A stretch of DNA of 64,000 bases from assembly GCA_016185305.1 (NCBI GenBank), contig JACPNV010000005.1, positions 1 through 64,000 on the forward strand, written 5' to 3'. Numbering within the stretch: position 1 is the stretch's first letter; each line of letters begins with the position of its first letter. Under the pieces are notes generated by a model. That model did no database searches. It worked only from the letters and a program-made list of their open reading frames with translations, and was not told the DNA's origin. Position numbers and translations under genes: made by a program. This document shows, piece by piece, positions 7,599 to 16,897 of the stretch. Origin of the DNA: Actinomycetota bacterium. Lineage in GTDB: Bacteria; Actinomycetota; Acidimicrobiia; Acidimicrobiales; Acidimicrobilacustridaceae.

Positions 7599-8675
7599 CT
7601 ACAGGACGGCCAGTGCGTCGATGTTGGCGATGAGATCCTCGGCGAGCCCGCGCTCGCCTTCGGCTTCGATCGGCAGCTCGCCCTCGTAGAGCCACGCCCG
7701 GCTGCCGATCGCCTGGCAGAACACGACGGCGTCGATGCGGAGCACGGCGTCGGGTTCGACGCTTTCGAGCGAGCGCCCGGCGCCGCTGAGATCGATGTGG
7801 TAGCGCTCGCCACCGGGGCCGGTCAGGTCGATGACCATCGAACGGTCGCGGTAGTCCTTGCCGGTGGTCGAGATCGCCAGCGGCATCCACTCGACGGCCG
7901 CGCTGCTCATGCGCTTCAGCACCGGTGCCGATGGTGGCGCTGCGGCCAGCCCGACGGCGCGGCGCACGTCGTCGGCATGGGTCCAGGTCTCGAAGGCGCG
8001 GAGGACAAGCGCATCGCGGAGCCGCATCGGCATGCCCCACCACTCGATCTCTTCGTCGAGCGCGTGCTCGACGAGCGAGCGCACGGTGCGGTCGACGGCG
8101 AGCCGCGCCGCTCGGTACTCCGCTATCGACTCGTCGATGGTCATCGTCTGGTGGCGGGCGATGACCGCGGCAGTGCGCGTGTCGTTGCTGTTGTCGCGCT
8201 CGGGTACGTCGATGGGAGCGCCGGCGACCTGCGCCAGCAAGGCTTCGTTCGAGCACAAGTGGGCCACGAGGTCTCGGACCGTCCAGCCGGCGAACTCCGG
8301 CGGGTCGAGCGGGAGGGAGAACTGCTCGAGCGTCAGGCGACGAACGAGAAGCTCGAGCCGTTCGGTCTCGATCATGTGCGTATCGACCACGCCGGCGGCC
8401 ACGGTCGAGATCGGCGCCCGCCGGTCGAACGCCGCATCGAGCACCCGGGCCCGCAGCTCCGCCGGCGGAGCCTCGGTTCGCAGATCGGGTTGTGCCGTCG
8501 CCGTCGCATAGGCGACCGCGGCGGACTGGAAGGCGGCGCTGATCGCGGCTGCTCCGTTGTCAGCGAGGAGCGTCGCCTCGACCGCCAAGTGCTCGTCGTC
8601 GTCGAGCGCGTCGGTTGCGTAGGCGGCCAAGTCGTCGAGCAACTCGTTGTCGGGGCGAGGGGGTCGGGTGGTCAT
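7599..8675 (-). CDS. Mycothiol-dependent maleylpyruvate isomerase-family protein with anti-sigma-like N-terminus
   Basis: A 358-residue two-part protein. Residues 1-45 or so (LLDDLAAYATDALDDDEH) look like the N-terminus of an RskA-type anti-sigma factor, but no zinc-binding His/Cys set is present. From about 95 it matches the DinB-like MDMPI domain: EFAGWTVRDLVAHL with a metal-ligand histidine, and ETWTHADDVRRAVG with another. The family uses mycothiol with a divalent metal for isomerase or transferase reactions. The C-terminal third, with HIDLSGAGRS, is the small SCP2-like extension. The fusion suggests that the anti-sigma-like part once read or still reads a regulatory partner; none is adjacent. 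Confidence 0.7.
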   Translation of the reverse strand: MTTRPPRPDNELLDDLAAYATDALDDDEHLAVEATLLADNGAAAISAAFQSAAVAYATATAQPDLRTEAPPAELRARVLDAAFDRRAPISTVAAGVVDTHMIETERLELLVRRLTLEQFSLPLDPPEFAGWTVRDLVAHLCSNEALLAQVAGAPIDVPERDNSNDTRTAAVIARHQTMTIDESIAEYRAARLAVDRTVRSLVEHALDEEIEWWGMPMRLRDALVLRAFETWTHADDVRRAVGLAAAPPSAPVLKRMSSAAVEWMPLAISTTGKDYRDRSMVIDLTGPGGERYHIDLSGAGRSLESVEPDAVLRIDAVVFCQAIGSRAWLYEGELPIEAEGERGLAEDLIANIDALAVL

Positions 8676-8696
8676 CGTTCCTGGTCAGGCTAGCGA

Positions 8697-8718
8697 GGTC
8701 CCCCCCCGCACGGGGACC
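8697..8718. terminator. Possible hairpin after the binding-lipoprotein gene
   Basis: GGTCCCC (8697-8703) and GGGGACC (8712-8718) form a 7-bp stem in the 156-base gap between two minus-strand genes. It may end transcription of the binding-protein gene. There is no T-run. Confidence 0.4.
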
Positions 8719-8831
8719 CCAACGAGAGCACGGCTTCTCGTGGTGCTGCGGGCCGTCTTCCCTCTTCGGCGCGGCGGGCGTCCCCGGATCACCTGCGGGA
8801 ACGTTCTTTCGGTCAAGCTCGCGGGCTCGGG

Positions 8832-10487
8832 CTAGCTGCTGACCGAGAGGCTCTGGATCCACATCTTCGGCCCGACCGTCGGTATCGAGCCGTTCATGGC
8901 GCCGTAGATGCCGTTCACCCGGGGGTTGGCGGCAACCATCCAGGTGAGCTGGCCGAGCCACACGACGGGGACTGCGCTTGCCATGGTCTTGGAGACCTTC
9001 TCGTAGTCTTGCGCGCGCTTGGCCGGATCGGCCGACCCGAGCGCATCGACGATCGCCTGATCGATCTCGGGGCTAGCGAAGCGCGGGAAGTTCACCGAGA
9101 TGCCGGGAACGATGGTCTTGCTCCAGTAGAACGTGACATCGGCGTCGGGGTTCGGCTGGCCGTACAAGCGGAACTGGCTCAGCTCGTAGTTCCCGGTCGC
9201 GACGTTCGCGAGCAGGTTGATCTGCGGCATCTGGGTGACGGTGACCTTCATGCCGGCGGCCTCGAACCCGGACGCGAACGTCTGGGCGACCGATGCGTTC
9301 ATGGCGTCGTTCACCGCCAGGAAGGTGAACTCCAGCGGCTTGCCGGTCTCGGTCGTGAACTTCTGGACGAGCTCTTTGGCCTTCGCTAGGTCGTAGGTCG
9401 GGAACCCGTTGTCGGCCAGGTAGCCCGGTTGCCCCGGGCCGTAAGGGCTGTTCGCCGGCGCGGCGACGTCGGCGAAGGTCTCCTTGCGGTATCTCGCCGC
9501 ATCGGTGGCGTACGCGACGGCTTGGCGAGCCGTCAGGTTGTCGAAGGGCGCCTTGGTCGTGTTCATCAGGAGATGCGCCTTGTCGCCACGCTGGTTCTCG
9601 ACCTTCTTGAGGTCGGGGCGGGTGCGCAGCTCGAGGATCTGCGGGCCGCCCAACGTCTGGAGCACGTCGAGGTCGCCGGACTGGAGCTTGCGGTTGCGCT
9701 CGTCGTTGTCGGGGATCGGCTGGAACTCGATGGCGTCGAGGTAGGGCAAGTTCTTCTGGCGGTAGTTCGGGTTCTTCTTGAACGTCCAGAACTTGCTGTC
9801 TTGTTGTGCTTCGAAGATGAACGGCCCGCTCCCCACCGGCTTCTTGGCCAGGGTGGTGTCGCTGAGCATCGCCGGTGCCGGTACGTAGCCGATCTGGGTC
9901 GCGAACATGATCGGGAACGATCGCATGGGTTGGTTGAGCTTGACCTCGACCCGGGTCGGGTCCTGCTTCGAATACGACGCGACGACAGCCTTCAACGGCG
10001 GCCCTGTGATGGCCGATGCCCTATAGGCATCCCAGACCGTCATCAGCGCGTCGGCGTCGAGCGGCGTGTTGTCGTGGAACATCACGCCCGACGGGAGCAC
10101 AACCGTCCATGACGTGAAGTCGGCGTTGGGCTCGAACGCGGACGCCAGGTAGGGGACCGCGTTGCCGTCCTCGTCGATGGTGGCAAGTGAGTCGAACACC
10201 GCGGACGCCACGGCGTGGCCCGCCTGGGAGAAGGCGTAGCGGGTCGGGTCGAGTCCCTCCGGTTCGCCGTCGATGCCGTAGGTGACCTTGCCGCCCTGCT
10301 TGACGGCGCCGTCGGCCGGCCCTGACCGCACCGCGCCCACCGCGTTGGCCGCCGGGGTCGTGTCAGATGGAGCTGCCTGGTTGTCGCCCCCCTTCGAGGC
10401 ACACGCGCCGGCAAGCAATACGAGGAACAAGACGAACGCGAGGGTCGCGCTCCCGTTCTGCGCATGCGGTCGCGAGGTGTTCTTCAT
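8832..10487 (-). CDS. Peptide/nickel-type ABC substrate-binding lipoprotein (SBP_bac_5), orphan
   Basis: A 551-residue extracellular solute-binding protein of the DppA/OppA family. The ATG at 10487 follows a GAGGGGGG site and starts a lipoprotein signal with lipobox LAGAC (Cys29). Family features include GGKVTYGIDGEPEGLDP at the mature N-terminus, VGSGPFIFE, and PYLDAIEFQPIPD. It should capture an oligopeptide or similar ligand outside the membrane. No permease or ATPase gene is beside it, so it must dock to a transporter encoded elsewhere or serve as a sensor. A frame reaching to 10964 exists but the extra stretch has no family features. Confidence 0.85.
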   Translation of the reverse strand: MKNTSRPHAQNGSATLAFVLFLVLLAGACASKGGDNQAAPSDTTPAANAVGAVRSGPADGAVKQGGKVTYGIDGEPEGLDPTRYAFSQAGHAVASAVFDSLATIDEDGNAVPYLASAFEPNADFTSWTVVLPSGVMFHDNTPLDADALMTVWDAYRASAITGPPLKAVVASYSKQDPTRVEVKLNQPMRSFPIMFATQIGYVPAPAMLSDTTLAKKPVGSGPFIFEAQQDSKFWTFKKNPNYRQKNLPYLDAIEFQPIPDNDERNRKLQSGDLDVLQTLGGPQILELRTRPDLKKVENQRGDKAHLLMNTTKAPFDNLTARQAVAYATDAARYRKETFADVAAPANSPYGPGQPGYLADNGFPTYDLAKAKELVQKFTTETGKPLEFTFLAVNDAMNASVAQTFASGFEAAGMKVTVTQMPQINLLANVATGNYELSQFRLYGQPNPDADVTFYWSKTIVPGISVNFPRFASPEIDQAIVDALGSADPAKRAQDYEKVSKTMASAVPVVWLGQLTWMVAANPRVNGIYGAMNGSIPTVGPKMWIQSLSVSS

Positions 10488-10833
10488 GAGTGCCCCCCTC
10501 AGGCTCCGAGGTGCTGCTCGGGCCACAACTCCTCCACCGATTGAACGAGTCGCTGCGAAAAGAGTAACGACTTTCCGCAGAGCGCGGCGGTCAGGAGCCG
10601 GGCGGTCGCTGCCCGGCGGTAAGAAATGCGTCAGGTTTTCTCCCCCGAGCCGTAATGGACGATATATGTCCGTGAAATGCCCTCTTCGTAGGTTGCCCGA
10701 GGTCAGGTGGCGTTCATCCGCCTGATGGGTGACAGCGCGGTCGCCCTGTCCCCCGAACGCAGCGCTCGTCGCGCATCTTGGCGCCGGTTCCTTCGCGGAT
10801 CGGTGCTTGGCCGTTGGGCGAGGAGGAGGAGCA
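10488..10833. other. Divergent intergenic region upstream of glnB
   Basis: This 346-base gap must hold the promoters of the binding lipoprotein and of the glnB-amt pair. I see an inverted repeat GGAC-7-GTCC at 10657-10671 in an AT-richer patch, and no gene. I looked for GlnR-type spacing (GTnAC/GAAAC repeats) and could not convince myself of a match. Confidence 0.5.
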
Positions 10834-11175
10834 ATGGTCCATGCGGTGGTTGCGGTCATCAAGCCGCACCGTCTCGATGAAGTGAAAGATGCCCTCAAGG
10901 GCATAGGCATCACCGGTATGACGGTGACCGAGGTCAAGGGATTCGGGCGCCAGGGAGGGCACACCGAGACCTACCGGGGCGCGGAGTACACGGTCGATCT
11001 GATCCCCAAGGTGAAGATCGAGGTCGTGTGCGACACGTCCGACGCCGACAAGGTGATCGACACGATCAGCGAGGCGGCGAAGACCGGCAAGATCGGCGAC
11101 GGGAAGATCTGGGCATATTCCCTCGACCGGCTGGTGCGCGTGCGCACCGGCGAGCGCGATGTGGAGGCGGTCTGA
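10834..11175 (+). CDS. glnB: PII nitrogen-regulatory protein
   Basis: A 113-residue PII signal protein (GlnB/GlnK). The ATG at 10834 follows AGGAGGAGGAGC. The T-loop signature YRGAEYTVDLIPKVKIE contains Tyr52, the position modified by uridylylation or adenylylation in this family. The C-terminal signature GKIGDGKIWAYSLD follows. PII trimers bind ATP/ADP and 2-oxoglutarate and block the ammonium channel AmtB. The amt gene starts one base after this stop, so by context it is the GlnK-type partner of that transporter. Because amt is broken here, this PII may now act on other targets. Confidence 0.93.
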   Translation: MVHAVVAVIKPHRLDEVKDALKGIGITGMTVTEVKGFGRQGGHTETYRGAEYTVDLIPKVKIEVVCDTSDADKVIDTISEAAKTGKIGDGKIWAYSLDRLVRVRTGERDVEAV

Positions 11176-12724
11176 ATGAGCGCATCAGCATCAATCGAAA
11201 TCGATGCCCACAGCGATGAGGTTCGGGCCATGCCCGCTGAACGGAGGTCATTCCGCAACGTGTTGTCCAGAAGCAAATCTCAAGATCAGGAGCCGATCGC
11301 TCGGGCGAAGCGCAAGTTCAAGCGCCGCGCTATCGCGGGTGGTGTCCTGTCGCTGTTCGCCGTGCTGCTCTGGTCGGCGCAAGCGTTGGCGCAGGAGGTC
11401 GCACCGCCCGACAATGCGACACTCGACAAGAACCTCGTCCAGATCGCGCAGTCGACGAACCTGCTCTGGATCGTCATCGGCGCCGTCCTGGTGATCTTCA
11501 TGCAGGCCGGCTTCGCCATGGTCGAGACCGGGTTCTGCCGGGGCAAGCACGCCGCCCACGTGGTGGCGACGAACTTCGCCATCTTCGGGCTCGGCTTCCT
11601 CGGCTTCTTGTTCCTGGGCTACCAGTTCGCGTTCGGTGGTTTCAGCTTCGCCGTCACCGGCTCGCCCCAACTCGCGTTCGGCTACAACGCGGCCATCGGC
11701 AAGTCGCTGATCGGTTCGGGGTCGTGGACGTTCCTGTGGTGGGGCGGCACCGACCTGTGGACCGTCGACGGCGCGAACCTGCTGAAGAGCGGCGCCATCC
11801 TCGGCTTCTTCCTGTACATGACGGCGTTCATGGACACGACGGCAACCATCCCGACAGGCTCGATGGCTGAGCGCTGTCGGTCCCCGCATCGGCAAGTTCA
11901 CCAAGGACGGCAAGCCGCGCGGCCTGCCCGGCCACAACATCCCGATGGCGTTCCTCGGCACGTTCATCCTGCTGGTCGGCTGGTTCGGGTTCAACGCCGC
12001 CTCGACGTTCAACGTGAACGACGGTCAGTTCGCCATCGTCGCCGCCAACACCGCCATCGCCGGTGCCACCGGCGCGGTGATCTGCATGTTCTGGGTGTGG
12101 ATGCGCACCGGCAAGCCCGACCCCGCAATGATGGCCAACGGCATGCTCGCCGGGCTCGTCGGCATCACCGCATCCGCGGCGTTCGTCGACCCGTGGGGGG
12201 CCGTGGTGATCGGGCTGATCGCGGGCGTCGCAGTCGTCGAGGCGGTGTTCTTCATCGAGCGCCGGCTCAAGATCGACGACCCGGTCGGCGCCATCGCCGT
12301 ACACGGCGTGTGCGGCATCTGGGGCGTGCTCGCCGTCGGCATCTTCGCCAACGGCACATATGGCGTGGATGCGTTCGGCCCCGGATCGGGATGGAACCTC
12401 ACGTACAACAACCTGCTCCCCGACGGAAAGGCAGCCGGCGTGACCGGCATCCTCTACGGCGGCGGTGCCGGCCAGCTCATGAGCCAGATCGCCGGAGCCG
12501 TGGTCATCTGCACCGTCATCTTCGGTGTCGCCTACGCGTTCTTCAAGATCCAGGACTCGGTCACCAAGGGCGGCATCCGGTCTGACCGCGACGACGAGAT
12601 CGCCGGTCTCGACCTGCCCGAGATGGGCGCGCTCGCGTACCCCGAGTGGTCGAGCTCGCACGAGAGCTACCCCGACGCCGACGGCTCGCCGACGATCAGC
12701 GACCGCGAGACGGTCAGCTCGTAG
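11176..12724 (+). pseudogene. amt: Ammonium transporter with internal deletion and frameshift
   Basis: The first part (11176 to about 11872) encodes an extra N-terminal segment with a hydrophobic stretch, then a good Amt N-half ending at IPTGSMAER. From about 11873 the sequence continues in the +1 frame as VGPRIGKFTKDGKPRGLPGH and runs to 12724 as a good C-half. In relatives some 60 residues lie between MAER and the GPRIGKF block, carrying membrane segments and the DFAG...VVH stretch with a conserved pore histidine. That piece is missing. The junction carries GCGCTG, which can encode both sides, so a deletion between short direct repeats is likely. No functional channel can be made. An assembly error is the alternative. 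Confidence 0.85.
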
Positions 12725-12749
12725 CCGGCGCGGCGATTTCCCTTTCCAA

Positions 12750-12785
12750 GGAAGGCTCGGCATCATCGTTGATGCCGAGCCTTCC
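12750..12785. terminator. Strong hairpin terminator after amt
   Basis: A perfect 16-bp stem (GGAAGGCTCGGCATCA at 12750-12765, complement at 12770-12785) with a TCGT loop, followed at short distance by TTTT. It separates the glnB-amt transcription unit from nhaA. Confidence 0.85.
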
Positions 12786-12827
12786 GCATCTTTTCCGTAC
12801 TCGTCTCTCGACCCGTTTCCGTCTCGC

Positions 12828-14219
12828 ATGCACCGACCCCATCATCAACACACCTGGCTCGGTAGCGACCGGGCGCTCGCCCGGTTCGTCGGGAGGCCGG
12901 TCACGCGCTTCTTGGCCATCGAGACCTCCGGCGGGGCTCTGTTGCTCGCCGCCGCGGTCGTGGCGCTGGTCTGGGCCAACTCGCCGTGGGCCAGCTCGTA
13001 CGCGAGCTTCTGGGGCACCGAGCTTCGCCTCGAGATCGGTTCGTTCTCGCTGGACGAGTCCCTTGTCGCCTGGGTCAACGATGGCCTCATGGCCATCTTC
13101 TTCTTCGTCGCCGGTCTCGAGATCAAGCGCGAGCTCGTCCACGGCGAGCTCCGCAACCCGAAAGCCGCGGCGTTGCCGCTGCTGGGAGCCGTCGGCGGCA
13201 TGCTGGTGCCCGCTCTGGCCTATCTGGCTCTCAACGGTGGGACCGCAGCCAGCCGTGGCTTCGGCATTCCCGTCGCCACAGACATCGCGTTCGCGGTCGG
13301 CGTGGTCGCGTTGCTGGGCAAGCTGTGCCCCCCGAGCCTGAAGCTGTTCCTGCTCACGCTCGCGATCGCCGACGATCTCGGCGGCATCCTCGTGATCGCC
13401 GTCTTCTATGCGGGGGGCATCCAGTACTGGTGGCTGGCCGTCACCGCTGCGGGGCTCGGCCTCGTGTACCTGATGAGGCGAGCCGGCATCCGCTACCTGC
13501 CGGTCTATCTGGCGGTCGGCGTGGGCATCTGGCTGGCGATGTACGAGTCCGGTGTGCACCCCACGGTCGCCGGAGTGTTGCTCGGGCTGCTCACGCCCAC
13601 GCTTGCCCTGCGACCCGAGCTCGACGCTGAGGTCATCGCCGACACGCTCGAGAACCGTAACGATCTCACCGCGGCCGATGTGCGCTCCGCGGCGTTCTAC
13701 ATCCAGGAGACGGTGCCGATAGACCAGCGCCTCGTCGACATCCTCCACCCGTGGACGAGCTATCTGATCATCCCGATCTTCGCGTTGGCCAACGCCGGCA
13801 TCCCGCTGAACGGCGAGGCACTGACGACGGCGTGGTCGTCGCGCATCACGATCGGCGTGTTCCTCGGACTGGTCGCCGGCAAGACCGTCGGCGTGTTCTT
13901 CGCCACGGCACTCGCCGCCAAGCTGCGGATCGCCGTGCTTCCTTCGGGCGTGACGAAGCTGCAGATGCTGGCCATCTCGATGGCGGCCGGCATCGGCTTC
14001 ACCGTCGCGCTGTTCGTCACCGAGCTCGCCTTCGAAGACAGCCTGGCCATGCGCGACCAGGCCAAGGTCGGCATCATCGCCGCGTCGATCGTCGCCGCGG
14101 TGCTGAGCGCGTTCATGTTCTCGATAGCGCATCGCCGTCAGCCCCGTGCGGTCGACGACGACGGTGAAGGCTCCGAGGACGGTGCGCCAGCCGACCCGAT
14201 GCTCTCTGCGGTGCCCTGA
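12828..14219 (+). CDS. nhaA: Na+/H+ antiporter NhaA
   Basis: A 463-residue NhaA antiporter that exchanges cytoplasmic Na+ or Li+ for H+. The ATG at 12828 gives the usual short N-terminus before the first membrane helix. The unwound-helix motif ATDIAFAVG lies at 150-158, and the paired ion-binding aspartates of TLAIADDLGGI are Asp182 and Asp183. About twelve membrane segments can be seen, and the C-terminal tail (from about 440) is acidic and probably cytoplasmic. No ribosome-binding site is obvious. It stands alone after the amt terminator. Confidence 0.93.
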   Translation: MHRPHHQHTWLGSDRALARFVGRPVTRFLAIETSGGALLLAAAVVALVWANSPWASSYASFWGTELRLEIGSFSLDESLVAWVNDGLMAIFFFVAGLEIKRELVHGELRNPKAAALPLLGAVGGMLVPALAYLALNGGTAASRGFGIPVATDIAFAVGVVALLGKLCPPSLKLFLLTLAIADDLGGILVIAVFYAGGIQYWWLAVTAAGLGLVYLMRRAGIRYLPVYLAVGVGIWLAMYESGVHPTVAGVLLGLLTPTLALRPELDAEVIADTLENRNDLTAADVRSAAFYIQETVPIDQRLVDILHPWTSYLIIPIFALANAGIPLNGEALTTAWSSRITIGVFLGLVAGKTVGVFFATALAAKLRIAVLPSGVTKLQMLAISMAAGIGFTVALFVTELAFEDSLAMRDQAKVGIIAASIVAAVLSAFMFSIAHRRQPRAVDDDGEGSEDGAPADPMLSAVP

Positions 14220-14272
14220 GCTGCTCCGCTCACGCGATATCGCCTGGCCCGACGCCTGCGGGTTGGCCGACA

Positions 14273-14839
14273 ATGGCGGCCGTGCTGCACCCAACGGTGG
14301 ACGAGTTGCTGCGAGGCCTCGAGCAGATCCGGCGGTCGCCGGTAGATGAAGGTGTGCTCGAGCTGATCGTGCGCCGGCCCGTTGCCGAGGCGAGGGAAGT
14401 CTGCTCGACCGGTGATCTGTCCGTCGAACATGGCTTGGTCGGCGACAGCTGGTTCGCTCGCGGGAGCCGCCGGACCGAGGACGGGTCGGCCGAGCCCGAC
14501 CGGCAGCTCACGGTGATGAACGCCCGTGCGATCGCACTCTTCGCGGGCGACGATGAGCAGCGCTGGGCGCTGGCCGGCGATCAGCTCTACGTCGACTTCG
14601 ACCTCTCTGACCAGAACCTCCCCGCCGGCTCGCGCGTGAAGATCGGCGACGCGGTCATCGAAGTGACGGCCGCGCCCCACACCGGCTGCGCGAAGTTCAG
14701 CCAGCGGTTCGGGGCTGACGCGCTGCGGTTCGTGAACGCTCCCGAGGGCTCGCGGCTGCGCCTGCGGGGGCTCAACGCGCGTGTCGCCGAGGCGGGGCGG
14801 ATCTCGGCCGGCGATGCCGTCGTGAAGGTGGCCCGGTAG
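14273..14839 (+). CDS. MOSC-domain protein
   Basis: A 188-residue protein with a MOSC (molybdenum cofactor sulfurase C-terminal) fold. The diagnostic part is GDQLYVDFDLSDQNLPAGSR followed by VIEVTAAPHTGCAKFSQRFG, whose cysteine is the position that handles sulfur or the molybdenum cofactor in this family. Single-domain MOSC proteins of this size (YiiM-like) reduce N-hydroxylated or similar compounds, or act in cofactor transfer. I start at 14273; no strong ribosome-binding site decides it. It converges with the 4CL-type ligase downstream. Confidence 0.82.
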   Translation: MAAVLHPTVDELLRGLEQIRRSPVDEGVLELIVRRPVAEAREVCSTGDLSVEHGLVGDSWFARGSRRTEDGSAEPDRQLTVMNARAIALFAGDDEQRWALAGDQLYVDFDLSDQNLPAGSRVKIGDAVIEVTAAPHTGCAKFSQRFGADALRFVNAPEGSRLRLRGLNARVAEAGRISAGDAVVKVAR

Positions 14840-14850
14840 CGATTCGAGGC

Positions 14851-16401
14851 TCAGCCCGTGGCTTGGTCTCGGAGCACTCGCCGGAGGATCTTGCCCGACG
14901 CCGACTTCGGGATGGTGTCGACGATCGTGACCTCGCGGAGCCGCTTGTAGTGCGCGACCCGGTCGGCGACGAACGCCTTGATCTCGTCGGGGGTGACGCT
15001 CTGGTCGGCCTTGAGGGCGACGAAGCCCACGGGCACCTCACCGGCTTCGTCGTCAGGCAGGCCGATGACCGCAGCGTCGGCCACGGCGGGATGCGTCAGC
15101 AGCAACGCTTCGAGCTCGGCCGGGGGGACCTGGAAGCCCTTGTACTTGATGAGCTCTTTGAGCCGGTCGACGATGTAGAGGTGCCCGTCACCGTCGACCC
15201 GGCCGACATCGCCGGTGTGCAGCCAGCCGTCGTCGTCGATGGTCGACGCGGTGGCGCTGGGGTTGTTGAGGTAGCCCTTCATGACCTGTGGGCCGCGCAC
15301 CCACACCTCGCCGTCCTGGTCGACCCCGAGTGAGTCGCCCGACGCGGGTTCGACGATCATCAACTCCGTGTTCGGCACGGTGACTCCGACTGAGCCGGGC
15401 TTGAACTGGCCTTTCGGCGTCAGGTGCGTCACGGGCGAGAGCTCGGTCATGCCGTAGCCCTGCACGACCTCGCACCCCAGCCGGTTGCCTGCTTCGGTGG
15501 CGAGCTCGGCGGACAGCGGTGCGGCACCGGAGAAGACCTGTTCGAGTGCCGACAAGTCGTAGCTGTCGACGATCGGATGCTTGGCGAGGGCGACGACGAT
15601 CGGGGGTGCCACGAACGATCGGGTGATGGCGTGGTCCTGGTGGAGCTGGAGGAACAGCTCGAGGTCGAAGCGCGGCATCGTCACGATCGTGGCGCCCGCG
15701 GACAGCCCGCAGTTCATCAACACCTGCATGCCGTAGATGTGGAAGAACGGGAGCACCGCGACCACGGTGTCGCCCTCGACCAAGTCAGCCGGTTCGACCA
15801 CCTGGCAGATGTTGGCCACCAGGTTGTGGTGCGTCAGCATGACGCCCTTCGACAGGCCCGTCGTGCCGGACGAGTAGGGGAGCACGACCACGTCGTCGGC
15901 GGCGACCTCGGCGTGCTCGGCGAGCGGAGCGCCCGGCAACGATGCGAAAGGCAACGCGCCGTCGGCCTCGCCAAGAACGTAGAGCTCTTCGACCTTCGTG
16001 CCCTCGGCGCCCTTCTTCGCGGTCTCGAGGAACATCGGGATGGTGACCATGATGGTGGCACCGGCGTCGGTGAGCTGATGCTGCACCTCCTCCGCGGTGT
16101 AGGTCGGGTTGATCGTGGTGACGGTGCCGCCGCTCATCGCCACTCCGTGGAACACGACCGCATACTCGGGGATGTTCGGCGCCATGATGGCCAGCGTCTG
16201 GCCGCGGCCGAACCCCTTCGCGGTCAAGCCGCCGGCGAGACGCCGAACCGCATCGTCGAGCTCGCCATAGGTGACCACCCGGCCCGAGGGCCCGTCGATG
16301 AGGGCTGCCTTGCCCGCCCGGCTGCTCGCGTCGCGGAACACGAACGTCGTGAGAGGACGCTCGGGGATCTCGACATCGGGGAGGGGACTGTGGTGGATCA
16401 T
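14851..16401 (-). CDS. Acyl-CoA synthetase of the 4-coumarate-CoA ligase type
   Basis: A 516-residue ANL-superfamily enzyme that activates a carboxylic acid as acyl-AMP and then acyl-CoA. The phosphate loop SSGTTGLSKGV is at 177-187, QGYGMTE is the A5 motif, GWLHTGDVG is A7, RLKELIKYKGFQV is the hinge, and PKSASGKILRR near the end carries the adenylation lysine. The overall order and length fit 4-coumarate or medium-chain acyl-CoA ligases. It stands alone and its substrate cannot be given; many actinobacterial members act on fatty or aryl-propenoic acids. Confidence 0.87.
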   Translation of the reverse strand: MIHHSPLPDVEIPERPLTTFVFRDASSRAGKAALIDGPSGRVVTYGELDDAVRRLAGGLTAKGFGRGQTLAIMAPNIPEYAVVFHGVAMSGGTVTTINPTYTAEEVQHQLTDAGATIMVTIPMFLETAKKGAEGTKVEELYVLGEADGALPFASLPGAPLAEHAEVAADDVVVLPYSSGTTGLSKGVMLTHHNLVANICQVVEPADLVEGDTVVAVLPFFHIYGMQVLMNCGLSAGATIVTMPRFDLELFLQLHQDHAITRSFVAPPIVVALAKHPIVDSYDLSALEQVFSGAAPLSAELATEAGNRLGCEVVQGYGMTELSPVTHLTPKGQFKPGSVGVTVPNTELMIVEPASGDSLGVDQDGEVWVRGPQVMKGYLNNPSATASTIDDDGWLHTGDVGRVDGDGHLYIVDRLKELIKYKGFQVPPAELEALLLTHPAVADAAVIGLPDDEAGEVPVGFVALKADQSVTPDEIKAFVADRVAHYKRLREVTIVDTIPKSASGKILRRVLRDQATG

Positions 16402-16897
16402 CGGCGATCGTCCTTCTGCGGCGGTGGGTGCAGCAACGTTAGGCGCTCGCGGAGCAGCATCGACGGCGTGTCGGAGATGTGGCGAGCGCCGCGTCCGACA
16501 GGGGCCAGTCGTTCAACAACTTCTACGAGGAGATCAAGCGCCTAGCTGCCTGGGGGGCTGTGCCCCCACGCACTCTCCGCTGACGCTCCGAGCGCTCCCC
16601 ATCACCGGCGGGCTCCCTGGGGGTCGCCGCCGGCCGGCGCTTGCCGCATAGCCAACGAATTGTGGCTCTGTTGTCGTTTCCGTGGGTCCTCGGCGGTCTG
16701 TTGCCATCGCATCGATGGGCGCTGGCCCACCCCTCGGCACCCTCTGCCCGCCAGGAGAAACCCGCGGCGACGGCGTGGCCGCCGATCGTTCGGAGCAGTG
16801 CACGGGCATCGCCGATCCAGCGTGCGCATCTTCCCGCCCGCCGAGCGGAACCATGCGCAACCTGGTGACCGGCCCGCCCTCGACCGCCCCAGGCCGG
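16402..16897. other. Gap of about 500 bases without a convincing gene
   Basis: No reading frame here looks coding. A plus-strand stretch at about 16495-16580 reads QSFNNFYEEIKRLAAWG before a stop and may be a gene remnant. A C/G hairpin (TGGGGG/CCCCCA) lies at about 16551-16568. The rest may hold the promoter of the minus-strand ligase near 16402-16440. Confidence 0.4.

Noticed and set aside
10657..10671. GGAC-7-GTCC inverted repeat as a GlnR site upstream of glnB
   Set aside because: Spacing and bases do not fit the GTnAC/GAAAC pattern; kept only as an unassigned repeat.
16551..16568. TGGGGG/CCCCCA hairpin as a terminator
   Set aside because: No gene on the plus strand ends just upstream with confidence and no T-tract follows.
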